Assembly (NCBI GenBank): GCA_903868295.1
Contig: CAIPUQ010000365.1
Coordinates: forward strand, 1-11,956
Length of the DNA stretch: 11,956 nt
Source: an uncultured Roseiflexaceae bacterium
Lineage (GTDB): Bacteria > Chloroflexota > Chloroflexia > Chloroflexales > Roseiflexaceae
Direction of reading: 5' to 3'
Numbering within the stretch: the first letter of the stretch is position 1; each line of letters starts with the position of its first letter. Shown piece by piece: positions 1-7,742 of the stretch. The notes under the pieces were generated by a model that was not told the DNA's origin, searched no databases, and was given only the letters and a program-made list of their open reading frames with translations. A program made the position numbers and the translations under genes.

Positions 1-1
1 A

Positions 2-1234
2 TACGCCACCACAAACGAGCGGCTGTTGCTGAATGTCCGGGCGTACAACATGAGCGCCTATGCAGATCAGCCGGGTCACTTCGTCGCATGGCTGGACCAG
101 GCACACCCAGGCAACGACGCCGATGCATTTGTACCGCGTCGCTGGTACGCCGTCTACCTGCGCGAGACGTTGGCACAGGCGATTGTCGCCAGTGCTGGTC
201 AGTACCAGCACCTGCCAACACTGGTGACCGACATCGTTCCCCGTCCGCACGGTGCGCAGCTGATGCTGGCCGACGGTACAACAATCGCCGCCGACGAAGT
301 CATCTTGGCCATCGGACACAACATATCAGCCAATCCATTGGCGCGCTGGATCCCTGATTCGGCACGCATTATCCCCGGTTATGACTGGCAACGCATCGCC
401 ACGGACATCCCCGCAGATGCGCCCGTGGTCATCATCGGGACCGGCTTGACGATGGTCGACAGCGTGCTGATGCTCTTGGCAAACGGGCATCGGGGCAGCA
501 TCACGGCCTACTCCCGGCGTGGGCACGTGCCGCGCAGCCACGTCGCCCGAGCGACCGCACATGCACCGTTCAGCCAGGCAGATGGGGTACGGCCGTTGAG
601 CGAGCTGCTCCGCGATTTCCGTCGGGCCGTGGCCGACGCCGCTACTGCTGGTATTCCCTGGCAGGCAGTCGTCGATAGCCTGCGGCCGCACACGCAGGGG
701 CTGTGGCAGCAGTTCGGTACCACCACACAGCGCCGTTTTATCCGCCATCTGCGGGCATATTGGGACAACCATCGGCACCGCATCGCCCCCGCCGTGGCCG
801 CACAACTCGACAGCGCCCGTCAGACGGGGCAATTGCGCATCTTGACGGGGCGTGCCAGTGCTGCCCAGATGCTCCCTGATGCGATTGCGATCACCCTGCG
901 CACGGGCACCGGGAGCGCACAGCTCACGGCGGCGTACATCATCAACTGCACCGGGCCGAGTACCGATTTTGGCGAGCTCGATGCCCCGCTGATCGTCGCG
1001 TTGCGTAATCGCGGCTTGCTCAATCCCGATGCCCTGCGCTTGGGGATTGCCAATGGTGTCGATGCCCGCTTGCTCGATCGTACGGGTCAGCCCATCCCGT
1101 GGCTGTGGACCATCGGCCCGCTCCGCAAAGGGTTGCTCTGGGAGTGCATCGCCATCCCCGACATCCGCACCGAGGCGCGCGTGCTCGCCGCAGATGTGTT
1201 GGCCGCAACACACCACCACGTGGGAGGTGCCTGA
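2..1234 (+). CDS. FAD/NAD(P)-binding protein, COG4529 type (5' partial)
   Basis: This is the C-terminal 410 residues of a flavin-dependent oxidoreductase-like protein whose start lies left of the window. The open frame runs to the left edge, and residues just before the first possible start (TTG at 26) already look like family sequence, so that start is not real. Visible landmarks are an LLNVRAYNMSAYAD segment near the edge, VILAIGH, a second nucleotide-binding loop IIGTGLTMVDS (about residues 144-154 of the visible part), and INCTGPSTDF near residue 315. These are typical of the family that carries two Rossmann-like dinucleotide folds. The missing N-terminus should hold the first GxGxxG FAD loop, probably some 70 residues. 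The substrate is unknown. The next gene on the same strand is a sulfur-metabolism fusion, but 216 bases away, so a shared role is only a guess. The family call is fairly firm; the function is not. Confidence 0.85.
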   Translation, partial: YATTNERLLLNVRAYNMSAYADQPGHFVAWLDQAHPGNDADAFVPRRWYAVYLRETLAQAIVASAGQYQHLPTLVTDIVPRPHGAQLMLADGTTIAADEVILAIGHNISANPLARWIPDSARIIPGYDWQRIATDIPADAPVVIIGTGLTMVDSVLMLLANGHRGSITAYSRRGHVPRSHVARATAHAPFSQADGVRPLSELLRDFRRAVADAATAGIPWQAVVDSLRPHTQGLWQQFGTTTQRRFIRHLRAYWDNHRHRIAPAVAAQLDSARQTGQLRILTGRASAAQMLPDAIAITLRTGTGSAQLTAAYIINCTGPSTDFGELDAPLIVALRNRGLLNPDALRLGIANGVDARLLDRTGQPIPWLWTIGPLRKGLLWECIAIPDIRTEARVLAADVLAATHHHVGGA

Positions 1235-1347
1235 TGCAACGCATCGTCAGCCACCATGCATCCGATTGCCGGCGTCCGCGCAACCCGCAATCAGAGTCCG
1301 AGCGCCACACGTCGCCTGCGCGTGGCTGGGGTTCCATTGGTCTCTGA
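1234..1347 (+). other. Short candidate ORF (37 codons) coupled to the FAD gene
   Basis: An ATG overlaps the TGA of the upstream gene by one base (TGATG). It is preceded by GGGAGG at 1222-1227 with a 6-base gap, an excellent ribosome binding site inside the end of the FAD gene. The 37-residue product is polar and rich in Arg, Ser and His, with no domain I recognise. A second open stretch in the +1 frame (ATG at 1256, stop at 1418-1420) overlaps it and has no ribosome binding site. This could be a real small coupled protein, the remnant of a frameshifted gene, or chance. I do not call it a gene with confidence. Confidence 0.2.
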
Positions 1348-1350
1348 TAT

Positions 1351-1414
1351 CGTCGGAGCCGACGCGGCAGGGATCGAGGCAGGTCTGTCGCTCAGCGATT
1401 GCACAGATCCTGCC
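1351..1414. promoter_or_regulatory. Cluster of dyads upstream of the persulfide dioxygenase gene
   Basis: Three dyad structures sit in 64 bases. CGTCGG-AG-CCGACG (1351-1364) is a perfect 14-base dyad. The arm GATCCTGCC (1406-1414) can pair with GGCAGGGATC (1366-1375, one bulged G). Overlapping this arm, 1403-1414 can pair instead with GGCAGGTCTGT (1378-1388, small internal bulge). The last two pairings exclude each other. There is no T-tract after them. The cluster could end the upstream transcript, act as an operator, or act as a leader switch for the gene starting at 1451. I saw no convincing -35/-10 pair in the spacer. Confidence 0.35.
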
Positions 1415-1437
1415 GTGTAGATTCGTTGTATGTCTGT

Positions 1438-1443
1438 GAAAGG
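1438..1443 (+). promoter_or_regulatory. Ribosome binding site deciding the start of the MBL-rhodanese gene
   Basis: GAAAGG lies 7 bases before the ATG at 1451. The alternative in-frame ATG at 1430 has no purine-rich site upstream, and the family sequence begins at MIFRPLYLEP, so 1451 is preferred. Confidence 0.65.
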
Positions 1444-1450
1444 CATTGTC

Positions 1451-2803
1451 ATGATATTTCGCCCACTCTATCTCGAACCCGTCGCCGCCGCGTCGTACCT
1501 CATCGGCTGCATCGCCAAAGGCGAGGCTGCCATCATCGACCCCGGCCTTCCTGCAGAACAGTACGTCACCCTCGCCGCCGAAAAAGGCTTGCGCATTACG
1601 GCTGTCTTCGAGACACACATGCACGCCGACTATTTTTCGACCGGCCGGGCGATCCAAGCACTCACTGGTGCAACCATCTACGCGCCACGCATCGCCGACG
1701 TCCGCTATGCCCACGAGCCCATCGATGACGGCACAGAAGTCCACATCGGCAACATCGTCATTCGCGCACTGCACACACCAGGGCACACGCCCGAGCACAT
1801 GGCCTACCTGGTAAGCGACACCCCACGCGCAGCGAATCCATGGTTTGTCTGCACGGGTGATTCGCTATTTGTCGGTGACGTCGGCCGCGTCGATCTGGTC
1901 AGCCTAGCCGGCACCGGTACCGACGTGCAGTACGCCAGCATGCAGAAGTTGCTGGCCCTGCCCGATTATGTCGAAGTCTTCCCCGGCCACTTCGGCGGAT
2001 CCGCATGCGGCGGGCGTGCCATGAGCGGCAAAGTATCGAGCACGATTGGCTTCGAGCGGCGCTTCAATTGGGCGCTCCAAGCACCCGACGAGCCGACCTT
2101 CAGCGCATGGTTGTCGCAAGACGTCCGTGAAGTCGTCGACAGCATCCTGATGCACCGCAACACCAATCGCGGCGAGCTTCCGCTGCCCGCCGACTACTAC
2201 GGTGCACACACTGCAGCCGCATCGATTGCCCAGATCCGCGCTGCCCAGGCCGCAGGCGCAGCACTCATCGATGTCCGTTCGACCGCCGCCTTCCACACCG
2301 GGTTCCTGGCTGGTGCAATCAGCATCCCGTATTCGGTCGACCTGATGCTCACCCGATTGACCGGCCTGGTGGCACGCAATCGCCCACTGGTCATCTATGC
2401 CGATACGCTGGTGACGGCCGAGGCCGCCATGCACCTGGCCACGCAGGCCGGCTACGTGGTCAATGCGCTCAGCAATGTCGCAGTGGCGGGTGAGGGGCAG
2501 GCATTGCCGGTCATCACCATCGACACCCTGCACCACAACGCCCAATCGGGTGCGGTCATCCTCGACGTGCGTGAACCATTCGAGCACGCCAAGGGCACCA
2601 TCCCCAACGCGCACCTCGTCCCGTTGCTCGAACTCGCCACCACCGAGTTGCCCACCGCGTCCCTGGTCCTCGTCTGCGAGAGCGGTCAGCGCGCCACCGT
2701 CGCTGCCTCATACCTCATCCAGTCCGGCAAAACCATCGCGGGCGTCGTCTATCCCGGTGGGATGAGTGACTACCTGGCCGCATATCCACTGGTCCACGCA
2801 TAG
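1451..2803 (+). CDS. Persulfide dioxygenase-like MBL-fold protein fused to two rhodanese domains
   Basis: A 450-residue cytoplasmic protein with the domain order of CstB-type enzymes, which oxidise protein- or small-thiol-bound persulfides and so detoxify sulfide. Residues 1-200 are the metallo-beta-lactamase domain: THMHAD (His56, His58, Asp60), HTPGHTPEH (His112), GDSLF (Asp137) and FPGHFGGSACG (His180). The His112/Asp137 pattern and HADY in place of HADH suit a mononuclear iron ETHE1-like site rather than a di-zinc one. The first rhodanese domain (about 258-350) has the IDVRS motif, but its active loop (about 316-322) has no cysteine, so it is probably structural. The second (about 354-447) has LDVREPFEHA and the loop CESGQRA, with Cys409 as the likely sulfur carrier. 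The start follows GAAAGG. Upstream dyads may regulate it; a convergent hairpin spacer follows. The family is clear; the exact thiol substrate is not. Confidence 0.9.
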   Translation: MIFRPLYLEPVAAASYLIGCIAKGEAAIIDPGLPAEQYVTLAAEKGLRITAVFETHMHADYFSTGRAIQALTGATIYAPRIADVRYAHEPIDDGTEVHIGNIVIRALHTPGHTPEHMAYLVSDTPRAANPWFVCTGDSLFVGDVGRVDLVSLAGTGTDVQYASMQKLLALPDYVEVFPGHFGGSACGGRAMSGKVSSTIGFERRFNWALQAPDEPTFSAWLSQDVREVVDSILMHRNTNRGELPLPADYYGAHTAAASIAQIRAAQAAGAALIDVRSTAAFHTGFLAGAISIPYSVDLMLTRLTGLVARNRPLVIYADTLVTAEAAMHLATQAGYVVNALSNVAVAGEGQALPVITIDTLHHNAQSGAVILDVREPFEHAKGTIPNAHLVPLLELATTELPTASLVLVCESGQRATVAASYLIQSGKTIAGVVYPGGMSDYLAAYPLVHA

Positions 2804-2817
2804 GTATGGGAAAAGGG

Positions 2818-2862
2818 CCCGCAGCGGCGACCCGGTACCCGGGGGAAATCGCACGCTGCGGG
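2818..2862. terminator. Nested hairpin after the MBL-rhodanese gene
   Basis: CCCGCAGCG (2818-2826) pairs perfectly with CGCTGCGGG (2854-2862). The enclosed bases hold a second small stem, CCCGG (2831-2835) with CCGGG (2839-2843) around a TAC loop. It begins 14 bases after the stop codon of the plus-strand gene. No T-tract follows, so it is not a canonical intrinsic terminator. It may act as an RNA-stabilising or attenuating 3' end, or be a REP-like element. Confidence 0.4.
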
Positions 2863-2917
2863 TGACCAGGTCCTGATGTGCAGGCGTCGTCGGTTTCGTC
2901 TACGATCACCACACACA

Positions 2918-2954
2918 CAAGCACCCCTCGCTGCAACGCAGCGAGGGGTGCTTG
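2918..2954. terminator. Perfect 17-bp stem-loop between convergent genes
   Basis: The arms 2918-2934 and 2938-2954 are exact reverse complements around a 3-base AAC loop (GTT on the minus strand). The stem core is GCACCCCTCGCTGC. It starts 13 bases beyond the stop codon of the minus-strand beta-galactosidase gene, which points to transcription termination for lacZ, and perhaps for both converging units. On the minus strand the stem is followed by an alternating TG tract rather than a T-run, and on the plus strand by ACGGGT. Release may therefore depend on stem strength or a factor. Confidence 0.65.
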
Positions 2955-2967
2955 ACGGGTATGCGGC

Positions 2968-5900
2968 TTAGTCTTCGTCGTTGCCGATCAGCAAAGTGAA
3001 GCCGAAGCGGTGGCGTCGACCCAACACACGGTACTGCTCGAGCGTGTCGGGTCCACAGCTGCCCGTGCCCACCCCGCGGTGGACGTTGTCGATCGACACC
3101 GTGATGAAGTCGTTGGGTACCAGGTCTGTCGTGTGCTTGGCTGCATAGAGTTGCGCTGCCGTATACCGACTGGCCGAGAAGTGGTACAAATCGTCGCCCA
3201 CTATCTTGAGGCGACTCCCACGGCCGTTGTCGAACTGCGTGGTATAGACATCGGTCCGCAAGCCGTGCTCCTGCGGCATGATGTACGGCGTGTAGAACTC
3301 ATCCACATCCTGCTCGTACATGCCCACCACGGCACTTGCTTTGCGGTCTGGGTAGTTTTCCCATGGGCCACGACCCAGCCAGCGGACATTGCGGTACTGT
3401 AGTGGGATGGCAAAGCTCACGCCGACCCGCGGCACATCGACAATATCCTCGCCCAATTTGATGTACTGCTCGATATGCAGGCTCCCGTCGCCGTTCAGCG
3501 AGAAGGTCTGCGTGTGGCGCAAATCTGCCGCGTTCCCGCGGCCACTGCCACGGTACGTAAAGCTCAACCGTGCGCCAATCTGGTCGATGTCGGTCAGGGT
3601 CATCTCGATCCGGTCGAGACCCTTGTCGAGCCAATCCGGCAACAACTTTGAGGGGTGATCGGGCCACAGTTTGAGGCCGTCGTTGTCGATGGCAGCCCGC
3701 CAAATGCTCAATACAGGACCAGCAGAGATGAAGTTGCGGCGCGGAGTCCCATAGGACACCAACTCGCCGGTGAGTGCATTGAAGCGTGCCTTGACGCGAC
3801 CGGCCTGGATCACGATTTCTTCGGGGTCGCGCTTGACGCGGCCGCCGCGGTTACGTTCGTGCCCATTGATGGCCTGTTGGGCGATATGCTGATCCCATGC
3901 GACTTCGTGCCGGATGGGGCTGTATTCGGTCGAACGGCGTTTGCGGAACCGAAAGGTCACCGTCACCAGCTGATGCGGGTGCGATACGACGGCTGCCGGG
4001 ACCGCAGGGATATTGACTTCGCGAGTGGTCTGTGGCTCGAGCCCACGGACATTGACCACACCCTCCAGAATATCGACGCCGTCCACCGCAATGGTGTATT
4101 CGCCGCTCAGGTCGTCGAGATTGGTGAAGGAGCGCCGATTACTGATCCGGTAGGTCCCGGCAGTGCCCAAAATGGGGTGGATCGTGACCGGTCGGGCCAA
4201 ATACTTGAACTCGTTGAGCGCCGGGTGTGGCGTTCGGTCCGGCCATACCAAGCCATCGGCGCAGAAGTTTGCGTCGTTTTTGACATCACCGAAGTCACCG
4301 CCATAGCCCCAGTATTCCCGCCCGTCGGGGGTGGTTTTGCGCAGGCCATGATCGACCCACTCCCAAATGAAGCCGCCTTGGATACCCGGCAACTCAAACG
4401 CCGCATAGTACTCGGCCAACGTGCCGTTGCTATTGCCCATGGCGTGCGAGTATTCGCACAAGATCAACGGTCGCGGATCGTGAGCACCAGCTGCGGACCA
4501 GTCCACAATGCTTTCGATCGATGCGTACATCGGACAAATCAAATCGGTCGCCAAATGGCCTTGGTCCCAATCGTTGCCGAACTCGCGGGCAATCGCCCCT
4601 TCGTAGTGGAGCACACGGGTCGGGTCAGCCGCACGCGTCCAGCCTGCTGCTGCGTCGTGGTTCGGCCCGTACCCGCTTTCGTTGCCGAGGGACCAGGCAA
4701 TGATGCACGGATGGTTTTTGTCGCGTTCGACCATGTTGCGCATCCGGTCGACAAACGCCTCGGTATAGCGTGGGTCGCGACAGATGTCCATTGCATATGC
4801 ATGTGATTCGATATTTGCTTCGTCGATGACAAACAATCCGTATTCGTCACACAAATCGTAGAACACCGGATCATTTGGGTAGTGCGAGCAGCGCACCGAG
4901 TTGATATTGTGCAGCTTCATCAACACGATATCTTGGAGCATCGCCTCGCGGCTGATGACGCGGCCCGTGGTGTCGTCGAATTCGTGCCGGTTGACGCCAT
5001 TGATGCGCACCGCGCGATTGTTGATGAGGAGCTGGCGCTTGGCAATCTTGACGTCGCGGAATCCCGTGCGGACCGCATAGTATTCGTCACCGGATTGCGT
5101 ATGGAAGGTCACCAACACCGTGTACAAATTGGGATCCTCGTTGGACCACAAATCGACCCGCTTGAAGATGTGCATAAACGTCGACACGTCCACAGCGTTG
5201 TTGCGTGCGCCCCATTTGTCACGCCCTACCGTCGGCTTTTCGTGCATCGGCTCGTCAAAGCATGGTTTGTTGTCTGGCCCATACACCTGCACACTGACGC
5301 TCCAGTCGGTGCGGATGTCGCCCGGCTGATTGGCATAGGTGGTGACCGTCAGGGTGCCGCCCTTGTAGATACTATCGGGCTGTGCCGTGACTGCGATGTC
5401 CCGCAAATACGGCATCGTGGTGCTGTACAACAGGACTTCCCGAGGGATGCCGGCGTGCCACCACTGATCTTGGTCTTCGATGAAGGTCGCATCGCTCCAG
5501 CGCACCACGACCGCCATCAACGTGTGTGTCTTGCCTGGGGTAACCAGCGCCGTGATGTCGAACTCGGCCGGTGTCCGCGAATCTTTGGCCATACCCACTG
5601 CCACGCCATCGACATAGACACACAGCATCCCCTCGACACCACCGAAGTGGACGATGACGCGCCGGCTCTGCCAATCGGTGGGGATCGTTATCGAGCGCTG
5701 ATAGACGCCCGTCGGGTTTTCGTTGGGTACAACGGGTGGTGCGCTGTCGAACGGCATTTTGATGTTGAGGTACTGTGGCTGTGCAAACCCCTGCATCGTC
5801 CACAATCCGGGCACGGTGACGGTCTGCCACTGCGCCGCAGCGACTGCCGCGGGTGTCGTTGCTGCAGGGGTGGGGAACAGGGCAAAACCCCATTCGCCGC

Positions 5901-6084
5901 TCAGTGATTGTACCCAGCGTGAATCTGCTCGGTCGCCACGACGCGCCGCTTCGGCATCTGCATAAGGATACAGCGTTGCATGCGGCGCTAGCCGATTCAA
6001 CCCGGTCAAACTTGGATTCTGCCATGCCGGTGCATTGCCGACATACAACATATCAAGGGGATGAAGGGAAGTGTTGTCTACCAT
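2968..6084 (-). CDS. lacZ: Beta-galactosidase, GH2 LacZ type
   Basis: A full-length 1038-residue enzyme (E. coli LacZ has about 1023) that hydrolyses terminal beta-galactosides such as lactose. There is no signal peptide, so it acts in the cytoplasm. The N-terminal sugar-binding jelly roll includes WTMQGFAQPQYLNIKMPF (95-112) and NPTGVYQR (123-130). Two Ig-like parts flank the TIM barrel, which has INGVNRHEFD (361-370) and RCSHYPND (398-405). The acid/base Glu469 lies in WSLGNESGYGP and the nucleophile Glu544 in LCEYSHAMGNS, matching E. coli Glu461 and Glu537. GGFIWEWVDHG (570-580) follows. The C-terminal beta-sandwich ends with GVGTGSCGPDTLEQY (1004-1018), as in the family. The start is supported by AGGAG (6094-6098), 9 bases before the ATG. 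The gene lies 42 bases after the glycosyltransferase gene on the same strand, so they may be cotranscribed. No lac repressor or permease is nearby. Confidence 0.97.
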   Translation of the reverse strand: MVDNTSLHPLDMLYVGNAPAWQNPSLTGLNRLAPHATLYPYADAEAARRGDRADSRWVQSLSGEWGFALFPTPAATTPAAVAAAQWQTVTVPGLWTMQGFAQPQYLNIKMPFDSAPPVVPNENPTGVYQRSITIPTDWQSRRVIVHFGGVEGMLCVYVDGVAVGMAKDSRTPAEFDITALVTPGKTHTLMAVVVRWSDATFIEDQDQWWHAGIPREVLLYSTTMPYLRDIAVTAQPDSIYKGGTLTVTTYANQPGDIRTDWSVSVQVYGPDNKPCFDEPMHEKPTVGRDKWGARNNAVDVSTFMHIFKRVDLWSNEDPNLYTVLVTFHTQSGDEYYAVRTGFRDVKIAKRQLLINNRAVRINGVNRHEFDDTTGRVISREAMLQDIVLMKLHNINSVRCSHYPNDPVFYDLCDEYGLFVIDEANIESHAYAMDICRDPRYTEAFVDRMRNMVERDKNHPCIIAWSLGNESGYGPNHDAAAGWTRAADPTRVLHYEGAIAREFGNDWDQGHLATDLICPMYASIESIVDWSAAGAHDPRPLILCEYSHAMGNSNGTLAEYYAAFELPGIQGGFIWEWVDHGLRKTTPDGREYWGYGGDFGDVKNDANFCADGLVWPDRTPHPALNEFKYLARPVTIHPILGTAGTYRISNRRSFTNLDDLSGEYTIAVDGVDILEGVVNVRGLEPQTTREVNIPAVPAAVVSHPHQLVTVTFRFRKRRSTEYSPIRHEVAWDQHIAQQAINGHERNRGGRVKRDPEEIVIQAGRVKARFNALTGELVSYGTPRRNFISAGPVLSIWRAAIDNDGLKLWPDHPSKLLPDWLDKGLDRIEMTLTDIDQIGARLSFTYRGSGRGNAADLRHTQTFSLNGDGSLHIEQYIKLGEDIVDVPRVGVSFAIPLQYRNVRWLGRGPWENYPDRKASAVVGMYEQDVDEFYTPYIMPQEHGLRTDVYTTQFDNGRGSRLKIVGDDLYHFSASRYTAAQLYAAKHTTDLVPNDFITVSIDNVHRGVGTGSCGPDTLEQYRVLGRRHRFGFTLLIGNDED

Positions 6085-6126
6085 CTCAGCGTTCTCCTGT
6101 ATCCGTGCCTGTGATTCGTGCCGAAC

Positions 6127-7284
6127 CTAGCGAGCCCGGAAGTTTAATCCGAGGATGCTCATGAACAGACTCGTGAAGCCTACTTGCCCTGCCAATATCA
6201 ACGCGACTGCTCCGACAATCGTCTGCCGTGCGCTTTGCGACGGATCAAGCGCCGCAAAGCCGATGCTCTGCCACCCCACAAATACCCGTGCAATCACACC
6301 AATGCCTACGATGAACAAGAGCAGCCCGGTCACGAGGCCGGCCTCGAGCGTGAGATTGGCATTTACCTTGGCGAACCGTGCCGATTCGGGCAGTAACCCA
6401 CTCGCAATCATGTACTTTTTGGCGAGCATGCCAAACAGTGCGAGCTGCACGCCAAACAACAATACCGCCGCAGCGACCGTCAACGTGTTGATGTCGAGCT
6501 CGATTGCCCCAACATGCTGTGCACCCGGTAACAACCAGAGCATGACTGCAGCACCGAGGAACGCCAGGATCATCCCCGGCGTAAGCAGAACCCAATTGGG
6601 TGCATATGCCAGCATGAAGCGCAAATGCCGCCATCCGTCACGCCAAGTGCGCAGATGCGGGGGCCGTGATCGCCCGTCTTTGTAGAGGGTAATCGGCACC
6701 TCGTCGATGCGCATCCCGAACAATGCCGCCTTGATGACCATCTCGCTGGCGTATTCCATCCCACTGGTTTGGAGCTTCATTGCGGTCCATGCATCTTTGG
6801 TGAATGCACGCAAGCCGCAGTGAAAGTCACCCACACTGCTCCCAAACAGCGTCCGTCCCAACCAGCTGAGTACCGGATTGCCGAGCCATTTATGTAACCA
6901 TGGCATCGCGTTGGGCATAATGCGCCCCGCGAAGCGATTACCCATCACCACGTCGGCCCCGTTGCGCAACCGCTCGAGGAACGGGTCAATGGCTGCCATG
7001 TCATAGCTGTCGTCAGCATCCCCCATCACCACAAATGGTGCCCGGGCTACACTGATACCACCATGCAACGCAGCACCATAGCCACGTTGCGGCACGGGGA
7101 CGACTGTTGCACCTTCGGCGATCGCAATTGCCTGCGAGCCATCGGTACTCCCGTTGTCTGCCACAATGATTTCGCCGTGGATCCCCTGGCGCACCAACCC
7201 TGCCGCCGTTTTGCGGATAACCGTTGCCAATGTCTCGGCTTCGTTCAGACACGGTATGACAATTGTTACGACGGGAGGCGTCAC
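6127..7284 (-). CDS. Family 2 glycosyltransferase, dolichyl/polyprenyl-phosphate sugar synthase-like, membrane-anchored
   Basis: This GT-A enzyme probably transfers a sugar from a nucleotide donor to a polyprenyl phosphate, for glycan assembly at the cytoplasmic membrane. From the GTG start it has 385 residues. The catalytic half carries VTIVIPCLNE at the N-terminus, ADNGSTDGS (about 42-50), the metal-binding MGDADDSYD (about 87-95) and VMGNRF (about 113-118), then FHCGLRAF. The C-terminal half has four likely membrane segments near 231-253, 264-287, 315-337 and 354-378, so it resembles DPM1-like enzymes with a membrane extension. The GTG at 7284 has GAGGAG 6 bases upstream. An in-frame ATG at 7323 has AGGAG only 2 bases away and would add a low-complexity MQSPSTGVVEESA tail, so GTG is preferred but not certain. 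The beta-galactosidase gene follows in the same direction. The acceptor and sugar cannot be read from sequence. Confidence 0.88.
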   Translation of the reverse strand: MTPPVVTIVIPCLNEAETLATVIRKTAAGLVRQGIHGEIIVADNGSTDGSQAIAIAEGATVVPVPQRGYGAALHGGISVARAPFVVMGDADDSYDMAAIDPFLERLRNGADVVMGNRFAGRIMPNAMPWLHKWLGNPVLSWLGRTLFGSSVGDFHCGLRAFTKDAWTAMKLQTSGMEYASEMVIKAALFGMRIDEVPITLYKDGRSRPPHLRTWRDGWRHLRFMLAYAPNWVLLTPGMILAFLGAAVMLWLLPGAQHVGAIELDINTLTVAAAVLLFGVQLALFGMLAKKYMIASGLLPESARFAKVNANLTLEAGLVTGLLLFIVGIGVIARVFVGWQSIGFAALDPSQSARQTIVGAVALILAGQVGFTSLFMSILGLNFRAR

Positions 7285-7290
7285 TGCAGA

Positions 7291-7296
7291 CTCCTC
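7291..7296 (-). promoter_or_regulatory. Ribosome binding site favouring the GTG start of the glycosyltransferase
   Basis: On the minus strand GAGGAG is followed by 6 bases and then GTG at 7284-7282, an ideal spacing. The competing ATG at 7323 has its purine block nearly touching it. Confidence 0.55.
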
Positions 7297-7341
7297 AACC
7301 ACACCAGTGCTCGGTGATTGCATCGCTCCTGTACCCTCATT

Positions 7342-7347
7342 AGTATA
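7342..7347 (-). promoter_or_regulatory. Possible -10 element for the glycosyltransferase and lacZ unit
   Basis: The minus strand reads GGTATACTAATG, with a good TATACT -10 box, in the 57-base AT-rich gap after the MazG gene. The -35 side is weak (AATTTA about 17 bases upstream). A start about 7 bases downstream would leave very little leader before the ATG at 7323 but a normal leader for the GTG at 7284. Confidence 0.35.
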
Positions 7348-7380
7348 CCGGAAATCAGTAAGAATAAATTAACAGCAATC

Positions 7381-7719
7381 TTAACGATTATCGCCGTCGC
7401 CGCCGATAGTGTCGCGTTCGAGTCGATCATAGAGTTTGGTCAAATTTGCGCTTGCGACGTCTTCGAGTGTCAAATCGAGTTCGGTGCAAATTTGAGCCAG
7501 ATACCACAGCACATCGCCGAGCTCGTATTTGAGCGCTTCGCGGTCTGCATCACTGATAACGCCTGCCCGATCGCGGAAGATTTTTTTGATTTTGCCGGCG
7601 ACCTCACCGGCTTCGTTGGTCAATCCGAGTGTCGGGTAGACAATCGCGTGATCGGTGTGAATCAAGCTCCAGGTTTTGCGAGAGGCAGTCTGGTAGGCGT
7701 TGAGTGTATCGACGTGCAT
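7381..7719 (-). CDS. MazG-like nucleoside triphosphate pyrophosphohydrolase
   Basis: A 112-residue all-alpha NTP-PPase that should hydrolyse (d)NTPs to (d)NMP and pyrophosphate, a housekeeping or nucleotide-pool cleaning role. The metal-binding pattern ExxE-26-ExxD is intact: Glu36 and Glu39 in NEAGEVAGKIKK, Glu66 and Asp69 in ELGDVLWYLAQ. The length fits the single-domain dimeric members rather than the two-domain E. coli MazG. The ATG at 7719 has AGAGG 6 bases upstream. An earlier in-frame start would run into the tRNA gene and is rejected. It begins 23 bases after the CCA of tRNA-Arg on the same strand and so may share its transcript. The C-terminus (GGDGDNR) is short and polar. Substrate preference is unknown. 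Confidence 0.87.
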   Translation of the reverse strand: MHVDTLNAYQTASRKTWSLIHTDHAIVYPTLGLTNEAGEVAGKIKKIFRDRAGVISDADREALKYELGDVLWYLAQICTELDLTLEDVASANLTKLYDRLERDTIGGDGDNR

Positions 7720-7725
7720 GCAAAA

Positions 7726-7730
7726 CCTCT
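7726..7730 (-). promoter_or_regulatory. Ribosome binding site of the MazG-like gene
   Basis: AGAGG on the minus strand lies 6 bases before the ATG at 7719, in the short gap between the tRNA 3' end and the gene. It fixes the start downstream of the tRNA. Confidence 0.6.
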
Positions 7731-7742
7731 TTTGAGTGTGTG

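Noticed and set aside
2905..2920. CA-rich tract as a microsatellite or CRISPR-like repeat
   Set aside because: It is only a few CA units next to a stem-loop, with no spacer-repeat pattern; no CRISPR array is present in the window.
3655..4806. Long plus-strand open frame of 383 codons
   Set aside because: It lies wholly antisense to the well-supported beta-galactosidase gene and shows no family motifs; GC-rich codon use on the opposite strand explains it.
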